Source: Scleropages formosus | Lineage: Eukaryota > Chordata > Actinopteri > Osteoglossiformes > Osteoglossidae | NCBI RefSeq assembly: GCF_900964775.1 | Contig: NC_041827.1 | Location: 6,805,501-6,869,500 of the forward strand | DNA length: 64,000 bases | Reading direction: 5' to 3' | Shown: positions 1 to 12,784 of the stretch, in pieces | Layout: each line of letters starts with the position of its first letter | Numbering within the stretch: position 1 is the stretch's first letter | The notes under the pieces: model-generated | Seen by the model: only the letters and a program-made list of their open reading frames with translations | Database searches by the model: none | What the model was told of the DNA's origin: nothing | Translations under genes and position numbers: made by a program

Positions 1-143
1 GGTTTCCGAGTACAGCGTTGTCCGTCGTTTTTTGGAGTCGTCACATGTGACAGGGTGAGACCTGCTGAAAATGCGCTAAGGAGCTATAGGGTAAATGGGG
101 AGAAAGAAAAAAGCCGAAACCCCTAATGGTTGAAGTAACTTAC

Positions 144-3100
144 CGTGCAGGTTAATGAAGCGAATGCAGCTTTCTACCACGAGGGGGATCTGCTGCCCTG
201 AACTCTGCAGAAAGAGGGGGAGGGGTGAGTGTAAACTGCTACCTGGGCTGTCATCTTCGAGTACGACAGACCTTGGCACCAGCACCGTTGCAAAATTAAC
301 GGGGCAAAATACTTAAACACAGAGAACCGCATATGAAACATACACAGAATTGTACCTGCGTCCTAGACATTCGCCTTCTCCTCCTAGCAGTCACATCGAG
401 CCAAGCATTGAGTGCAGGAGAGCAGAGCGAGAGAGAGCGGGAGAGAGGGACAGGCCGGCACAGAGAGGAACAGGGTGAGAGACAGGAAAATACCCAGAGG
501 GAGGAAAACACACAGACAAAAGAGAGACTGGGTTAAGTATGAAGCGTCAGAGCAGGGCTCCTCAGTCCCACACCATAACAAGTGGGCAAAATACCAGAGT
601 AACTAAAGAATAAGTACAGCACAAAAAGTACACAAAATCGTAGAGCCCACGAGTTCATGTTCTCTAGCCCCACACCTACGTACACCCTTGAACCACACCC
701 TATCTCACTATTCCAGTATTTCATGGTACTTGCTTGTTGCTCCATCACTATTAGTTAGAGAAGTACCAGAATCCTACAGGCTCATTGCCCACTTAATATA
801 AAGTGTGACTGGCGATGTTAGTGTGGGAAAAGTGAGTGCTCTTCAAAGGGAGACTATAGCCGCCGGCAGAAACACCACGGAAGGGAGCGGGACAGACAGG
901 CGAGCCCTGGCCAGGGAGATCGCTGGTGAGACTACAGCAGATGGCAGCGACGGAGCACAGCACGGCAGGAAAGCGCGGGGTTCGGTCCGGCTCTCGCTTG
1001 GCAGCACGAAACTCAAGAGGATCACGTACGGCGGAAGACACATAGGACTGGCAGGACCTAGTCGGCAGCGCGAACAGCAGCGCCGCTAAAGGAAGAGCTC
1101 ATGGGGCAGTGGTTTAGGGCATGGTCTTGTAACCTGAAGGCTGATGGTGCTACTACATGATCAAAAGTGCTCAACCTAAACCACCCCAGGGAAATGTCCA
1201 GATGTATACAGGGGTAAAAAGAGTAAGACAAGCAGTGATAAAACACCACTCGAGCAACCAAATAAATTTTTTTGTAGCCAACTTGCCATGTGGCAAGTAG
1301 ACAGCAGCAGCATTCACAGCCACACACACGTGATAAGCATTCATTAGCAAGTGAGTTCCCATCGTATAGCGGTCAGGTGGTCCCTACGAGATCGCTTCGG
1401 AGATCCCGACCCTCTGACAGAGCGACAGTCGGAGCTGGTGCTTCTTCACCAACTAAGCTTATTACCACACAGCGGGCGCAAAGGACAAGCTGTCATTTAT
1501 ATTCTTTTAGACTAGAGAGGAGGCTTTTTGCCCATTCCAGTGTCCCGCAGTCTGCGTTAGGGCTGGTTGGCACCGGGCCGAACAGCATGTCACCTTCAGG
1601 CAGTGGGGGAGACTGTCAGCCGACAGGACAGAGTAAAGCACACAGCAGCAAGAGTGAGGGCATCACTGAGAGACGGAGAGCAGGGCGGGAGTGGGCAGCG
1701 AAGGGCAGTGGCAACAGAAAGCCACTGAGGGGGTACCTGGATGAGGGAGAGCATGTCTCCAGTGAAGAGTTTGCGGTTGTACTGGGAGCAGGGCCGAGCC
1801 TTCCGCGTGCGCACTGACCTATTGGAGTGTCCTCTGGAGGATACACATGGGTACTGCGCTGTGACACGTGGTCATGCCGTTTACAAAAGGCACACATGCA
1901 CATACACACATTGCCCGGCTGGACTAGTATCGAGTATAAACACGCAGCCTAAAAGAAGATATTGCAACAGTTGTGAGAGACACTGAAATTCTGGGCTCTA
2001 AGTATAGCAATCAGACTAACAGCACTGCTGACTTGCACTTTCAGGACCCAATCAGAAAAAATGTGGTTATTGCCATTTTAAAAATCCATTATCAGGAACC
2101 TCATCTGATCATTTACGTACTCATTAAATACTGTGCACATATAAATAAAAACAAAGATCCTTCATTAAAAACATGAAAATACAGTGCTCTCCTCTCCGAT
2201 GTGACACTGACCTGTTAGCGTCAGTGGCCCGAAACACTATTTCAGCAGATTTACCTGCTGAAGTGTTACTTTGGACCACATGCTACACAAAAGAAGCACT
2301 GAAAAGTTAAGTTGAGGCTCGAGACTCGAGTTGGATTAGTACAAGTATGTACAGTATTTGTTCTTCATCTTGACTGCTGAAAGTTGGACTTTCTCTCATC
2401 CAAATATCAAATTTGCACACTTAAACAGACCTTGACTAACTCATACCAATTTTGATATTTAATCCAAAATTATCAGTGTTGGTATTAGTATCAAATCAGG
2501 GACATTATGTCTCTGCCTTGATATTGGACTCATACAATAATACACAGGGTAAGATGTTAAATACCTTGTACTATGATTATCCAAAGCCTTGATCACAATT
2601 TGTTATTGTGGTCCATTAATTCATTATTTTTAACTATCACTGTGAAAGCTCACAGGGAGCCTCAATGTTTTACATCCCAGAAGCACATTTTAAAGATGGA
2701 TTATATGACGTTACACACAGTGGCAAGTTCAGTTATGCTATTAACATACCTGGATGGGTCACTGTCAATTGCTTCAGCTGAAAATGAGGACAGAAAGATT
2801 CAAGATGAGAAAGAGAAAGGGAGTCTCCTGAGGTAAATTTGAAAATTAAGCGCAAAAATCATTTGACGTTAATGATATAACCATGGAATAGACAGAAATA
2901 AGGTTCACGTGAAGAAATGCTTCTCAGCAGTCACGTAGCCTAATGAGAGGCATACTGTACCTTTCTGTATGGCCTCTTTGAGCAGGTCATGTTTGGCCTG
3001 AAGTTTGGAGATCAAGGAGCTGCCGTTGAGGTACTCCTTCACTTTCTGAAAGAGGATTTGGGCGCATTCATAACAGCATGGCCACTGAACTACTGGTGCT

Positions 3101-6100
3101 ATTATCCTTGTTGTTCTACTCTATTTCTCTCTATGCTCTACTTATTGGAATAATGATGGAAAATTTCCCTTTAACTGCCTTAAGTCCCAAACTGCATCTC
3201 CAACTGAAAAAATTCTCACTGTGAAATAGTAGGTCTCGGTCTCTTGCTGATTGGCTCGGCGCTTTGCCAAACTAAGTTTGGTCCCAGATGCATCTCCAGT
3301 CTCCTGTGACTGGGTGGTGGAAGGGTCAGGGGCAACATTGCAGTCATCATCGGAAATGCTGTCCAGGAGGGCAGACTGTGTGGCTCTCAGAGTTTTGCTA
3401 ACCTAAGAAAGGGTAGATGCAAAAAAGAGAGAGGGCATTTTTGTATCTCCATGGTAACATTTTATTGTCACCAAGTTTTCCAGCAAATAACTTGGTGAAA
3501 CATGCATTGTTCATGTAGAGCAGAGGTTCCTAACGTTTTGAACACCATGGAGCCCTTTAAGAATCTGATGAAAGCAAATGAAAAATAAAAAAAGGACCAT
3601 AAATAAATTTTAAGAAAATAGTGCACTGAATATATTTTACTTTATTATTCTCATGTAGAATTATGCCACAGATGGTAATTGCATAGTAATATTTTATTTT
3701 GTTTTCAACTCTTTTGCAATTAAACAGTGTTATTTTAAAAGCAAGCCTACACTTCATAGACTCCCTGAAGGACATCCACTGATCCCCATGGTCCTCAGCT
3801 TAAGAAGCCCTGAAGTAAAATGTATAATTTTGTGTGGTGGTAAAGGAACTACTGACGTATTAAGAATGTTACGGGTCCTGTGTAACATCTAGTTTGGACA
3901 CTGTCTACGAGAGTGTAATTGTGTGTTGTGTAATGCGTAACTCTGTGAGACTGCAGTATGTACCTCCTCGGTCTCCAGAGTGATGGCAGCAAGCCTGGAC
4001 TGCAGCTGCTGGTAACGTGTCTCCAGTTCATATCTCACTTGACTTTCTGCACTCACCTCACATACCTGAAACAGACACAGGGGAGAAGCACCACCCGTTT
4101 TTCTCACACATCTGTGACCATTACACATGTAGTCTGTCCCCATTTTTAAAAAATATGAAAAAGCACAAAGAGGAACAATGGAACAAAACAGAAGGACAAC
4201 GTAAGGGACAGTGTCGGAAAAGAGAATAAGTGAGAAGTGTTTAGTCCTCTGAAATAGGACACTGACAATAATGCTGTTAATGCTGAAGATAAAATGCGCC
4301 TTCATGCCTTTCATGGTTTAATGTTCTATACCAGTTGAAACTGTCTCTCTTTAAGGGGTAGATGAATTTCCAGCATCGTACACAAGGACCTGCACCTACG
4401 GTATATCTTTAGACCATTATCTTAGTCCAGTATGCAGCAAAAATAGCAAATCAAGATTCTTCATTTCTTTATATTCTCATGTATAAAACTGTGAGATCTC
4501 TCCCTGGCTCTCTGCTGCACTTTAAACTGGAAAGAGGTGTTTATAAGAACTTGTGTGGATATACAGATTCTGTCGCTACCTGGTCCCCCTCGTGGGGCTG
4601 GTACTGGAAGCGGAAGGGCAAGCAAAAGGTGGTGTTGTGCGCCTGTAGCAGGGCATCCCTGTCCTGGGTCTGGCTTAGGCCAGTCACAGCCGTGTCAAGC
4701 TGCTGCAGTCCGTTCTGTAGGTTCTGCTGGGCTTTGTACCGGCTGGACAGATATCCACGCATCACCCGTGACAGGGACATGTGGTACCCCTGATCAGTGC
4801 ACTGCAAAAGAACATGGTGTTGAAATTCTTCTGGAAAGTGCTTGTCACTGCACTTCAATTAAAAGACAAAACTTGAGTTATAAAAACATACATCAGCAGA
4901 TCAGCTGAAGCTTTATTAAAATGTGAAACTTAATGACAGAGAAGGCTATTTAGAAAGATTATGCTGAGCGAGTAAGTAAAATGTTGATACTGGAACAAAG
5001 TAACTTATATATGGTCTGTGCAGGCATATAGGCAATAAAGATCCATGACACCAGCATATAAGCAAAACTAAGATGGGTGTATATAACATATATTTATACT
5101 CGTGTGTATGGATATGCACTTTCTGCACAGTAGAAAGCAACAGGAAAGGTGCTGCAAGGATTGTTGGATGTTTGGATGATTTTTAATTGTTAAATGAACA
5201 CTTTGTTAGTTACCTCGCTTACTTTTTTCAAGATTCTTCTTTTTATTTTTAGAAATATTTTTTATTAATGCATAGTTCCTCAAAAAATATTTAAAAATCG
5301 TGGAACAAGTTAACGTAGCTTTGCAAACTGATAAACTGCACCAAAGATACACACTTTGGAAACCTCTGCATAAACACCTCTGCACCTGGCTGACAGTCCT
5401 GGATGAGAGCACTTGTAAAGGAATCTTGGCAAACACAATGAAACATAGCTACACCGTCACCTATCATTTTGGCAAAACTGCCATGGCGACCATGACAGCA
5501 ACTTTCAAAAGGAAAATGAGGCCCATCAAGTCTAGCGTAGAGCTTAAACTAACTGATTTATAGTAGTCTGACTACAACAATTTACTCTTTTGAAATTAGC
5601 ATATTTGACCTAAACATATTTAAAATATTTTGTGCCTCTACCAAGAAAAGACAAGTTTTACTACAGCATGCTATATCAATGACTAAAATATGTAGAGAAG
5701 ACACAGAACATATACTCACATCAATAAGAGTGCAGATGTCCTCAAGATAGTACTTGTTCATGGAGGCATTGGCAGCAGCCAGGTTCAGCAGGTAGTCATT
5801 GCGAGCCTTAGTGCACTTCAGCTGGGTCTCCTGGACCTTTCCTTGTCTCTGCATGGAGTATAGAAACAAAATCAAAGTTGTGTGATTTTAACATTGGCTG
5901 TTGGCAGAGTAACTTGGGTTGTGTATTAGTGAATGATGTCTTTGTTTTCACTGTAATAATAACAAATTCCAATAGAATTATAGTTAAAATTAATGACTGA
6001 TCAATAATTAGTGTACAAATGGGGGAAAAAAAAAAATTAAAAAAGAGAAGCCAAATCCTTGCAAGTGTTGTTAATGCACTTAGAGACAGCTGAAGAATCT

Positions 6101-6312
6101 TACCTTTTCCAGTAGTCTTTCCATTTTCTTGACAGAGCTCCGCCTCTGGCCCCCTGATTGGCCCAGTCCCAGGTCAGCTGATTTGCCAGTCTGCCTTTCC
6201 TCCAATCGTGCAGCTTCCTTTAATTTTACCTCAGCAGCAAGGCAGTCTATGTGGTACTGGTGATAGGTCTTTAACGCCTGACCAAAAAGAAAGTAATACA
6301 CTTTTCAGGAAA

Positions 6313-6348
<36 letters not shown>

Positions 6349-9300
6349 CAGTTAAAGAACATATTATTCATTGAAATAATTTGAAAGTTTCCAGCACTGC
6401 TGTGCAACTGTGCAAGGGGCAGGTTACAAACAGGATTAGCGGTGCACTCTGAAAAGGAGGGAGCAGCTGTCAATCTGAGATAAAGAACACAAAACCAAAA
6501 GGTTCAGAGACTGGCAGAGTGTGAAATGTAAAGCATTTGGCAGGGCTTTTTGCATAATAAACAATATCCTTATCCCAAAAGGGAGGTGGGACACTGAAAG
6601 CCCAATTTAGCCTTGAGTCAAACAAGGGCCAAAGAAACTGCTCTGCCCCCTTCTCACCTTACACAGTCCCTGAGGAGAAGGCAGACTGAAGCCCTAAGCG
6701 ATGAACACATGGTTCAGGGCAACTGGTGACATAGTGGTTAGAGATGTAGCCTTTGGACTCAAATATAACAGGTTCTAATACCCCCTCAAGCTGTAGTACC
6801 ATTGAGCAGGGTACTTAACCTAATCACCCAGCTGTATAAATGGGTAGCTAATTGTAAGTTGCTTTGGAGAGAAGCATCAACTACATAAATAAATGTAAAT
6901 GTTCATCTGAGTTCCCTAAAGTGAGGGACAAAAACACTGAACCTATAGGAGCAGCTTGGGCAAATATATACGTGTGTATATATATATATATATTTTTTTT
7001 TAAATTGCAGGGCATCTCTAAGAAAGAGGTGACTGTCTGAGATTGAGGACGTGCATCAGGCCGGCTTTTATGCGAGGGAGGGCACTGCCATTGGAGAAAA
7101 TAGTGCTAGGTGCAGAGTGTACAGTCCTGCTGCCCCACAGCACTCGACCCCTAACCACGTGACCACACAGCCAGTACAACTCAACCTCACAGGCACACAC
7201 GTTCCACCCAAGGGACATACTAAGAGGCCTATAAATAGCGCTAACAATAATACCTTACAATAACTAAAAGAGACATAAGATAAGGATATGAGCATTAACA
7301 AAGGGCATTAAAAAATAAAAGAGAAAATGTACAAAAAAAAAAAAGGGAAAAAAAAACTCAAAGTAAATAAAGTAACGTTTAAAAATAGCAGAAGATGAAT
7401 TCCAAAATGAAAAAGCCAAATCCAGAGAGTCCTGACCTGCTTTTTAAACCGTTTGATTAGGCAGTCAGTCTGTTAAAAAAAAGTAACGTTGCAAATGTTC
7501 CAAATATTTGGTTTTTAAAATGAGAACTCTGCTTCAGCCTTCCTTCTGGAATATGTACAGTATCTTTGTTACTTGCAGCAGATCAGCACTGGCGGATGTC
7601 AGAGCATGAGATGGAACGTATACAGAAAGAGACAGTGAAGCATGTAAGAAGTTCAAAATAAAGAACAAAAATTCTGCCCTGAAGGTGTAGCTCTGGTACA
7701 GTTCCTGCCAAACCAGGGTAATGTGAGCTCTTCCCTTAGTTATACAGTTAGTTCCCTTAGACATGTGTTAATATATTCTACACTACATTGCAGAAGGTCA
7801 TTGATTGCTTAGGCAGAAAAAAGGGCATTTACTGGTTTACTCAAGTATTATAGTATTATGATTTATTCAACAATAGACCAAACTTCAGAAATTTTTCACA
7901 TGATAAAAAGCTACTTCTGTAAAATTACTCATAAATGGTATAAAAACAAATAAATCAGTATACCAATTCATCCCATAAACGCTATAAGACACCATTTCTA
8001 ACACCTCCTCACACAGCTGAACTATCTCCCAGGTACGCATCTAGCTCAATATCTGAAACACCTATTTAGCTAAAGAATCTTTTACTTTACCTCCATTCCT
8101 AAACAAAGATACGAGCACAAACAGTCATCCCTGACTGCAGTTGTCCAGGATGATTGCATCAAGGTTCACTGCTTTAACAAACAACTGAATTTAATCATGA
8201 CGTTAAATCAGTTAGAGCTACTACACCAAGAGCCACTACACTGCAACACTGTACGGTATTTTTAACGTATATTATGGTTTTGGTGTTGTGGTGCTGTGTA
8301 GTGTTATGGTATCGTAGTGTGATGTGGTATGGTGGTATGGTATAAATTTGTATTTATTCATTTAGCTGACGCTTTTCTCCAAAGCAACTTACAGTGTTAA
8401 GTTTACAATTATTTACTCATTTATAGAGCTGGGTAATTTTCACAGAAGCAATTTAGGGTAAGTATCTTGCTCAAGGGTACTACAGCCAGAGGTGAGGATT
8501 GAACCTGCAACCTGTGGATGCAAAGGCAGTAGCGCTAACCACTACACTAGAGGCTGTATATTGTGAAGCAGTACGGTAGAATGGTTGCGGTGAAGTCTGG
8601 TGCAGTACTGTAATATGATGTAGTGTGGTGGTGAAGTGGCTGCGGTGTGCTGTTGCGTGGTAGTACGGTGAAGTAGGGTACTGTAGTACGGCTGTGTTGT
8701 GAGACAGCCCTGTTTCTTTTCCTGCTCTTCCTGCTGTAGTCCTACAAACAACCAGACGCACAGATAACTTACGATCTGCAGTTCCATGGTCACTTTAAGG
8801 AGCTCATCCTGGATCTGAAGGCCAACTTCTTTGCTCTAAAGAGAAAACAAAGTGTTAGAAAGAGCAGAAAAACAAAAGGCGATCACTCGGCCCGATAGGA
8901 GGAAAACCACAGGTAACGACAGACTAAACAAGTAAAAGTTAGGACGAAGCCTGAGTGCGGCTCTCCGAGTATGCGAAACACGAGTATATAAGTGTACTCC
9001 TGTTGGAGAAAGAAGTAAAGGCTCTGACAGATTCATTCCATGTAAAAAGTTGTTTGAAGTTGTTTTCCTCTATTTTTGGAAATAAGGGATGGAAGGAGGC
9101 ATCTACCCGCTTAGCCAGCCGGCATGTGTCCTCCATGCAGTGGGAGAGGCGCTGGGTCAGGGTGTTGCTGCAGTACTCGCTGATGATGCTGTGGTCCTTG
9201 CTCTCCTGCCGGGTCTGGGTCAGCAGCACCGACCAGCACTGGGCCACCGACTGCTCGCTCTGCTCCTTTCTGGTAGGACAGGGCGCCGCTGTTACGTTAT

Positions 9301-9838
9301 ACTACTATGGAACATCGTTCGGTTGCTTTGCAGCGTCAGTATCCACATACAATCTATTTAACTTGTCATTTAACTGCTTGTTTATAAGCATTTTAGTTTC
9401 ACTGCAACTCAGCTGAAGCAGCTTGATCAAGGGGAAAACAGCTGACCCCCTTCTTGGAAATTACCAGAACTGGTGCCTGCCTAGTCACATACCCACCTCT
9501 TTTACCCCTAAACTGTGACACCTGCACACCCCCAAGTTAGTGTTCAAGGCTATTTCCAAACCCAGAAAGTGCTTACATGAATAATGGTGTGTGAAATCCT
9601 GCGAGCGAAGCAGATTGATGACACTGTGGCCACCTAGAGCAGCCATGCATGCAGTGAACCATGGGGCCAAGCAACTTAATGTGCGCAGAGAAATTTACTC
9701 TCATTCTGATGTTTCCATCTCTGGTTTAAAAACTAAGTGGTCTTGTTTAATTAGAACATAATTTGTTGAGTAGGGCTACTTGTGCCGTACACACGACTGG
9801 CCGGTAAATTTGTCGCTTTAACAAACACCACACAATTC

Positions 9839-9869
<31 letters not shown>

Positions 9870-12081
9870 TGCAAAGATATAAGGAATATAAAAAGATAAC
9901 AGAGTTGTCTGTAAAATATGGTAATATGGTGTTAAATAGGGCATCTGTTCCTACAGCAACAAATCAAAGATACAGGCAATTTAACATCACTTAAATGGCA
10001 CGCATCTCAACTACTTTGCTGCCAGACGCAAATAAGATTGGGAGAAATAAAATTCTGAGTCACGTCTGGTCGCCATTAGCGAGAAGCAGACACTGCTGGG
10101 CAAATATGAAAATCCTTTGCCGTAAGGTTGGGGGTTGGCTGCTCTAGCTGGCTGCCAGTGTCATGGTCCCATTCCCCTGTGCACCCTGTACAATCACCTC
10201 TTTATCTTGGCGGTGAACCTCTCTGTCAGTTTTTCCAGGGAACGAGCGTATTCCCCCTCGATCTCCCCCCGGCGACGCAGGTAGTCACTGAGGTCCTGGA
10301 GCAGCTGCGTTTTCTGCTCCAGCTGCGCATCAAGGACCTTAAGCTGCTCCGAGAGCTGACTGCGCACCTCTAAAAGAAGGAACGTGGGGTTTGGGGTGTT
10401 CAGGAGAGAGCTGCGAGGGTTGCTGGACACAGTGTTCAGATTCATAAAGAGAAAACAATCAGCCTACATTTGCATTTGTTCCAAGAATGGGTGAAACACA
10501 AATTTGCGTGGAGGAGTCAATTCCCACTTGGTCAGTCAGTCACACAAAGGAATTCTATTTCATATGGAATAAGAGGCACATGACACTGACTAGACTAGCA
10601 CTATCTGGACCAAATGTGATGCAAATGAATGCTGGATATTTATGTCGAAGAGGGTGTGAAGTGGCATTTAACTGGAACCGAAGAGCCTGGGCAGACAATG
10701 GGACCCAGTGGATGGAGGGGGTGTGAAACAGCTGCAAGTACTCAGCTGGATCATCGGTGCAGGGGGGACCGCTGATCAGAAGTCAACTAATCAATCAGAC
10801 CGGATTTATTCTTGACAACTTACGGAACGACTGTCACTGACCGTAAAGCACGGCCAAACAAAACCAAACACCCGATCTTGTGTTATTTTCACAGTAAGCA
10901 AGTAATCCCGGATTAACAAAGACAAAAGCAGTTGTTGGGAAAGCAATCGCTAAACGAGATATGTGACAGAATGAGCACAACATAAAAACACAACACAAGG
11001 AATTTTAGCTCAATATAAATCTGGAGGAAGCGTCATGCTTAAAAGTTTCGAACAAATTACAGCGTTCCGAAACGCGAAAATCGTACACACATGCACAAAT
11101 ACGCTAATATAAGTAAGCAGAGTCTGTGCGCTGCTGAAGAATTAAATACTTCGACGATGAACCTGAAAGTGCCCAATAAGGTGGCACAGGGCAAGTATCA
11201 AAGAAGGGCTATCCTACGCGAGGCAGCCGTGTCCAGACCAGGATTCTGGACGGTATTGTCCAGCGCTGCTTCTAACTGTCAAGGACACGACCAGCTACGA
11301 TTCCGTATGAAGACCGTTTTCACAGAATGTGTGCAGCATGAAAAAATGCTTCATATAAGTGGCTTGTTTTGTCACAAGCAACAGAGAAAGGTTCAAAGGA
11401 GGGGCTTTTGTGTGAAGAAACAGCCATAACAGAGAACATTAAGTCCATGTCTGCTCCAGCACAGTCAAGAGAGACATTAACAAGAATAGGATCTGACTCC
11501 TTGTCCCATCTGCATACCAGTGGTCTCTGCAATACGTGGTAGTTACCATAAACTGTACCTGGAGGGAGAGAAGCACAGACAGCACACCCAGGGAGAAGGA
11601 ATGGTTAAAAACTGAAGGTCTAGTTCAACAGAGGTGTAATGAAAGCACATTTATTCCATTTTATGGAGGCCCAGGGAGCGAGAGCTGACTACGGTGTTAA
11701 TGCAAGGGGCGCACATTAGATGTCCACTCTTGCGCTCCCTACCCCTGGGTTCTCGTGGCTCCGGGCTGAGGGCTGATTCAACACGAGGAGACAGCATCAC
11801 TAATACGCTCTATAAATACACGCACACAGCGCACACGCCAGTGCACGCTTACTCACACGGTGCGTGCACGCATGGGCCGACACACTCCCACACACCCAGC
11901 GCGCGCAATGAAATGCAACGCTTAACGCGGGCACGGCGCAGAGGGGCAAGGAGATGCGGTGCAGACTGAGTGAATGGAACGTGAAAAACAGAGGGGAACG
12001 TTTTTTTTTCGTACCTTTGATTTGCGTTTCATATTCCGCGAGACTTCCTTTCTCCCGCCTCAGTTTTCCATGCGATGTCAT
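144..12081 (-). CDS. arhgap4: Rho GTPase-activating protein 4 (F-BAR part; 3' part off the left edge)
   Basis: Membrane-bending F-BAR protein that switches off Rho-family GTPases; partial here. Coding exons, 5' to 3': 12081-12015, 10369-10198, 9269-9107, 8835-8773, 6277-6104, 5848-5720, 4801-4580, 4065-3964, 3402-3220, 3045-2961, about 1813-1741, and 204-144. Each has AG/GT borders, and all junctions join in phase except exon 10/11, where the acceptor is uncertain. The protein starts MTSHGKLRREKG and runs through the F-BAR fold (LKCTKARNDYLLNLAAANAS, FRFQYQPHEGDQ). Exon 12 (SSGQQIPLVVESCIRFINLH) begins the RhoGAP domain; its arginine finger and the SH3 domain lie outside. The linker RPCSQYNRKLFTGDMLSLIQ fits ARHGAP4 (SQYN..LF.GDM) rather than SRGAP1-3, although AKRRANQQETE is shared with SRGAPs. 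The acceptor before exon 11 may instead lie near 1829, or a small exon was missed. Start chosen at the conserved MTSHGKLR. Confidence 0.9.
1100..1275 (+). repeat. Degenerate tRNA-headed SINE (V-SINE-like)
   Basis: A GTGGTTTAGGGCATGGTCTTG head is followed by CAACCTAAACC and CAGATGTATACAGGGGTAA. These match in order the tRNA-like head and the central box of the clearer SINEs in this window (for example 6720-6901). It lies in an arhgap4 intron. It is strongly decayed and its limits are approximate. Confidence 0.4.
6313..6347. repeat. (G)35 homopolymer (C35 on the arhgap4 strand)
   Basis: Thirty-five uninterrupted G on the plus strand. On the coding strand of arhgap4 this is C35, ending about 35 nt before the exon 5 acceptor at 6277. 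A pure tract of this length is prone to length change and to G-quadruplex or i-motif folding. The exact count in the assembly should be treated with caution. Confidence 0.95.
6720..6901 (+). repeat. tRNA-headed V-SINE
   Basis: Head AACTGGTGACATAGTGGTTA with an A-box-like TAGTGGTTAGAG, then a decayed B box (CAGGTTCTAATACC), a central box with GAGCAGGGTACTTAACC and CACCCAGCTGTATAAATGGG, and a tail TTGCTTTGGAGAGAAGC ending AATAAATGTAAATG. It sits in arhgap4 intron 4, in antisense to the gene. Confidence 0.85.
8270..8702. repeat. GT-rich low-complexity tract split by a SINE
   Basis: Both sides (about 8270-8347 and 8559-8702) are built of loosely repeated GTGGTATGGT / GTAGTACGGT-like words, almost without C. 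The SINE at 8348-8558 lies inside what looks like one older minisatellite-like tract in arhgap4 intron 4. Confidence 0.6.
8348..8558 (-). repeat. tRNA-headed V-SINE
   Basis: Reads in reverse from the tail (ATTTATTCATTTAGCTGACG, CTTTTCTCCAAAGCAACTTA) through the central box (GAGCTGGGTAATTTT, CTTGCTCAAGGGTACTACAG) to the head (GCTAACCACTACACTAGAGG). One of the best-preserved copies of the family. Confidence 0.9.
9843..9869. repeat. (A)27 homopolymer
   Basis: Uninterrupted A run in arhgap4 intron 2. No retroelement body could be recognised next to it. Confidence 0.9.
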
Positions 12082-12784
12082 CGTCTCTCAGCCAGGGGCA
12101 CAGTCCACTCGCAAGGGGAATCCTGCACTGGTGGGAATGGCGCTGTCGATGGACACTCGGCTACTGTCCTAATTATTGCTTCGAGTAATCGATGGCCTGG
12201 GCGGCCGGGTCTACAAGTCCTTCACGTTCTAGGGTTTTCAGCAAGGACGGCTCGAGTGCACGTGTGGAAAGCTGCTCTCGCTGGCGATGGCTGGCCAGCC
12301 TGTCCGCACTCAACCCACCCTGCTGTCGAACCTCCTTCCAGGTGTGTGACTGGTCTTTACTGCTTGCCTGCGTTGTGCCTTTCTTGGTCAGGCATGTCCT
12401 TGCAGCCGCGCGAGACCGCTCGAGATATTTCGGAAACGTGCGGCTAAAATATTGTGGATAACCCTTTGCTGAGTTTTAAAAGGGACGTGAAAATCGGGAA
12501 AGTTCCTCTGAATTTATGCTTTTGTGCAATTCCTGAGCCTTGAAAATAAACTGATTGTCTTCGCCTGCAAAAAAAAAAAAAAAAAAAAAAGAAGAAAGAA
12601 AAAACAAAGTGAGAAGTCAACCTCACTATATTTTGAAGTGTTTTCTAAGATTAGTCATGACTCATGCCAAGGTTCGTTCTCCTGCCCCTTTAGTGCAAAA
12701 GCAGTTGGCATATTGTACTAAGAGGTTAACAGAGGATGCTATTTCTGCTATACTATAGAATCACCTTTGCTTTGACTCACCTGA

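Noticed and set aside
1290-1817. 175-codon plus-strand open frame
   Set aside because: It runs antisense through arhgap4 exon 11 and flanking intron, has a low-complexity composition and matches nothing known to me.
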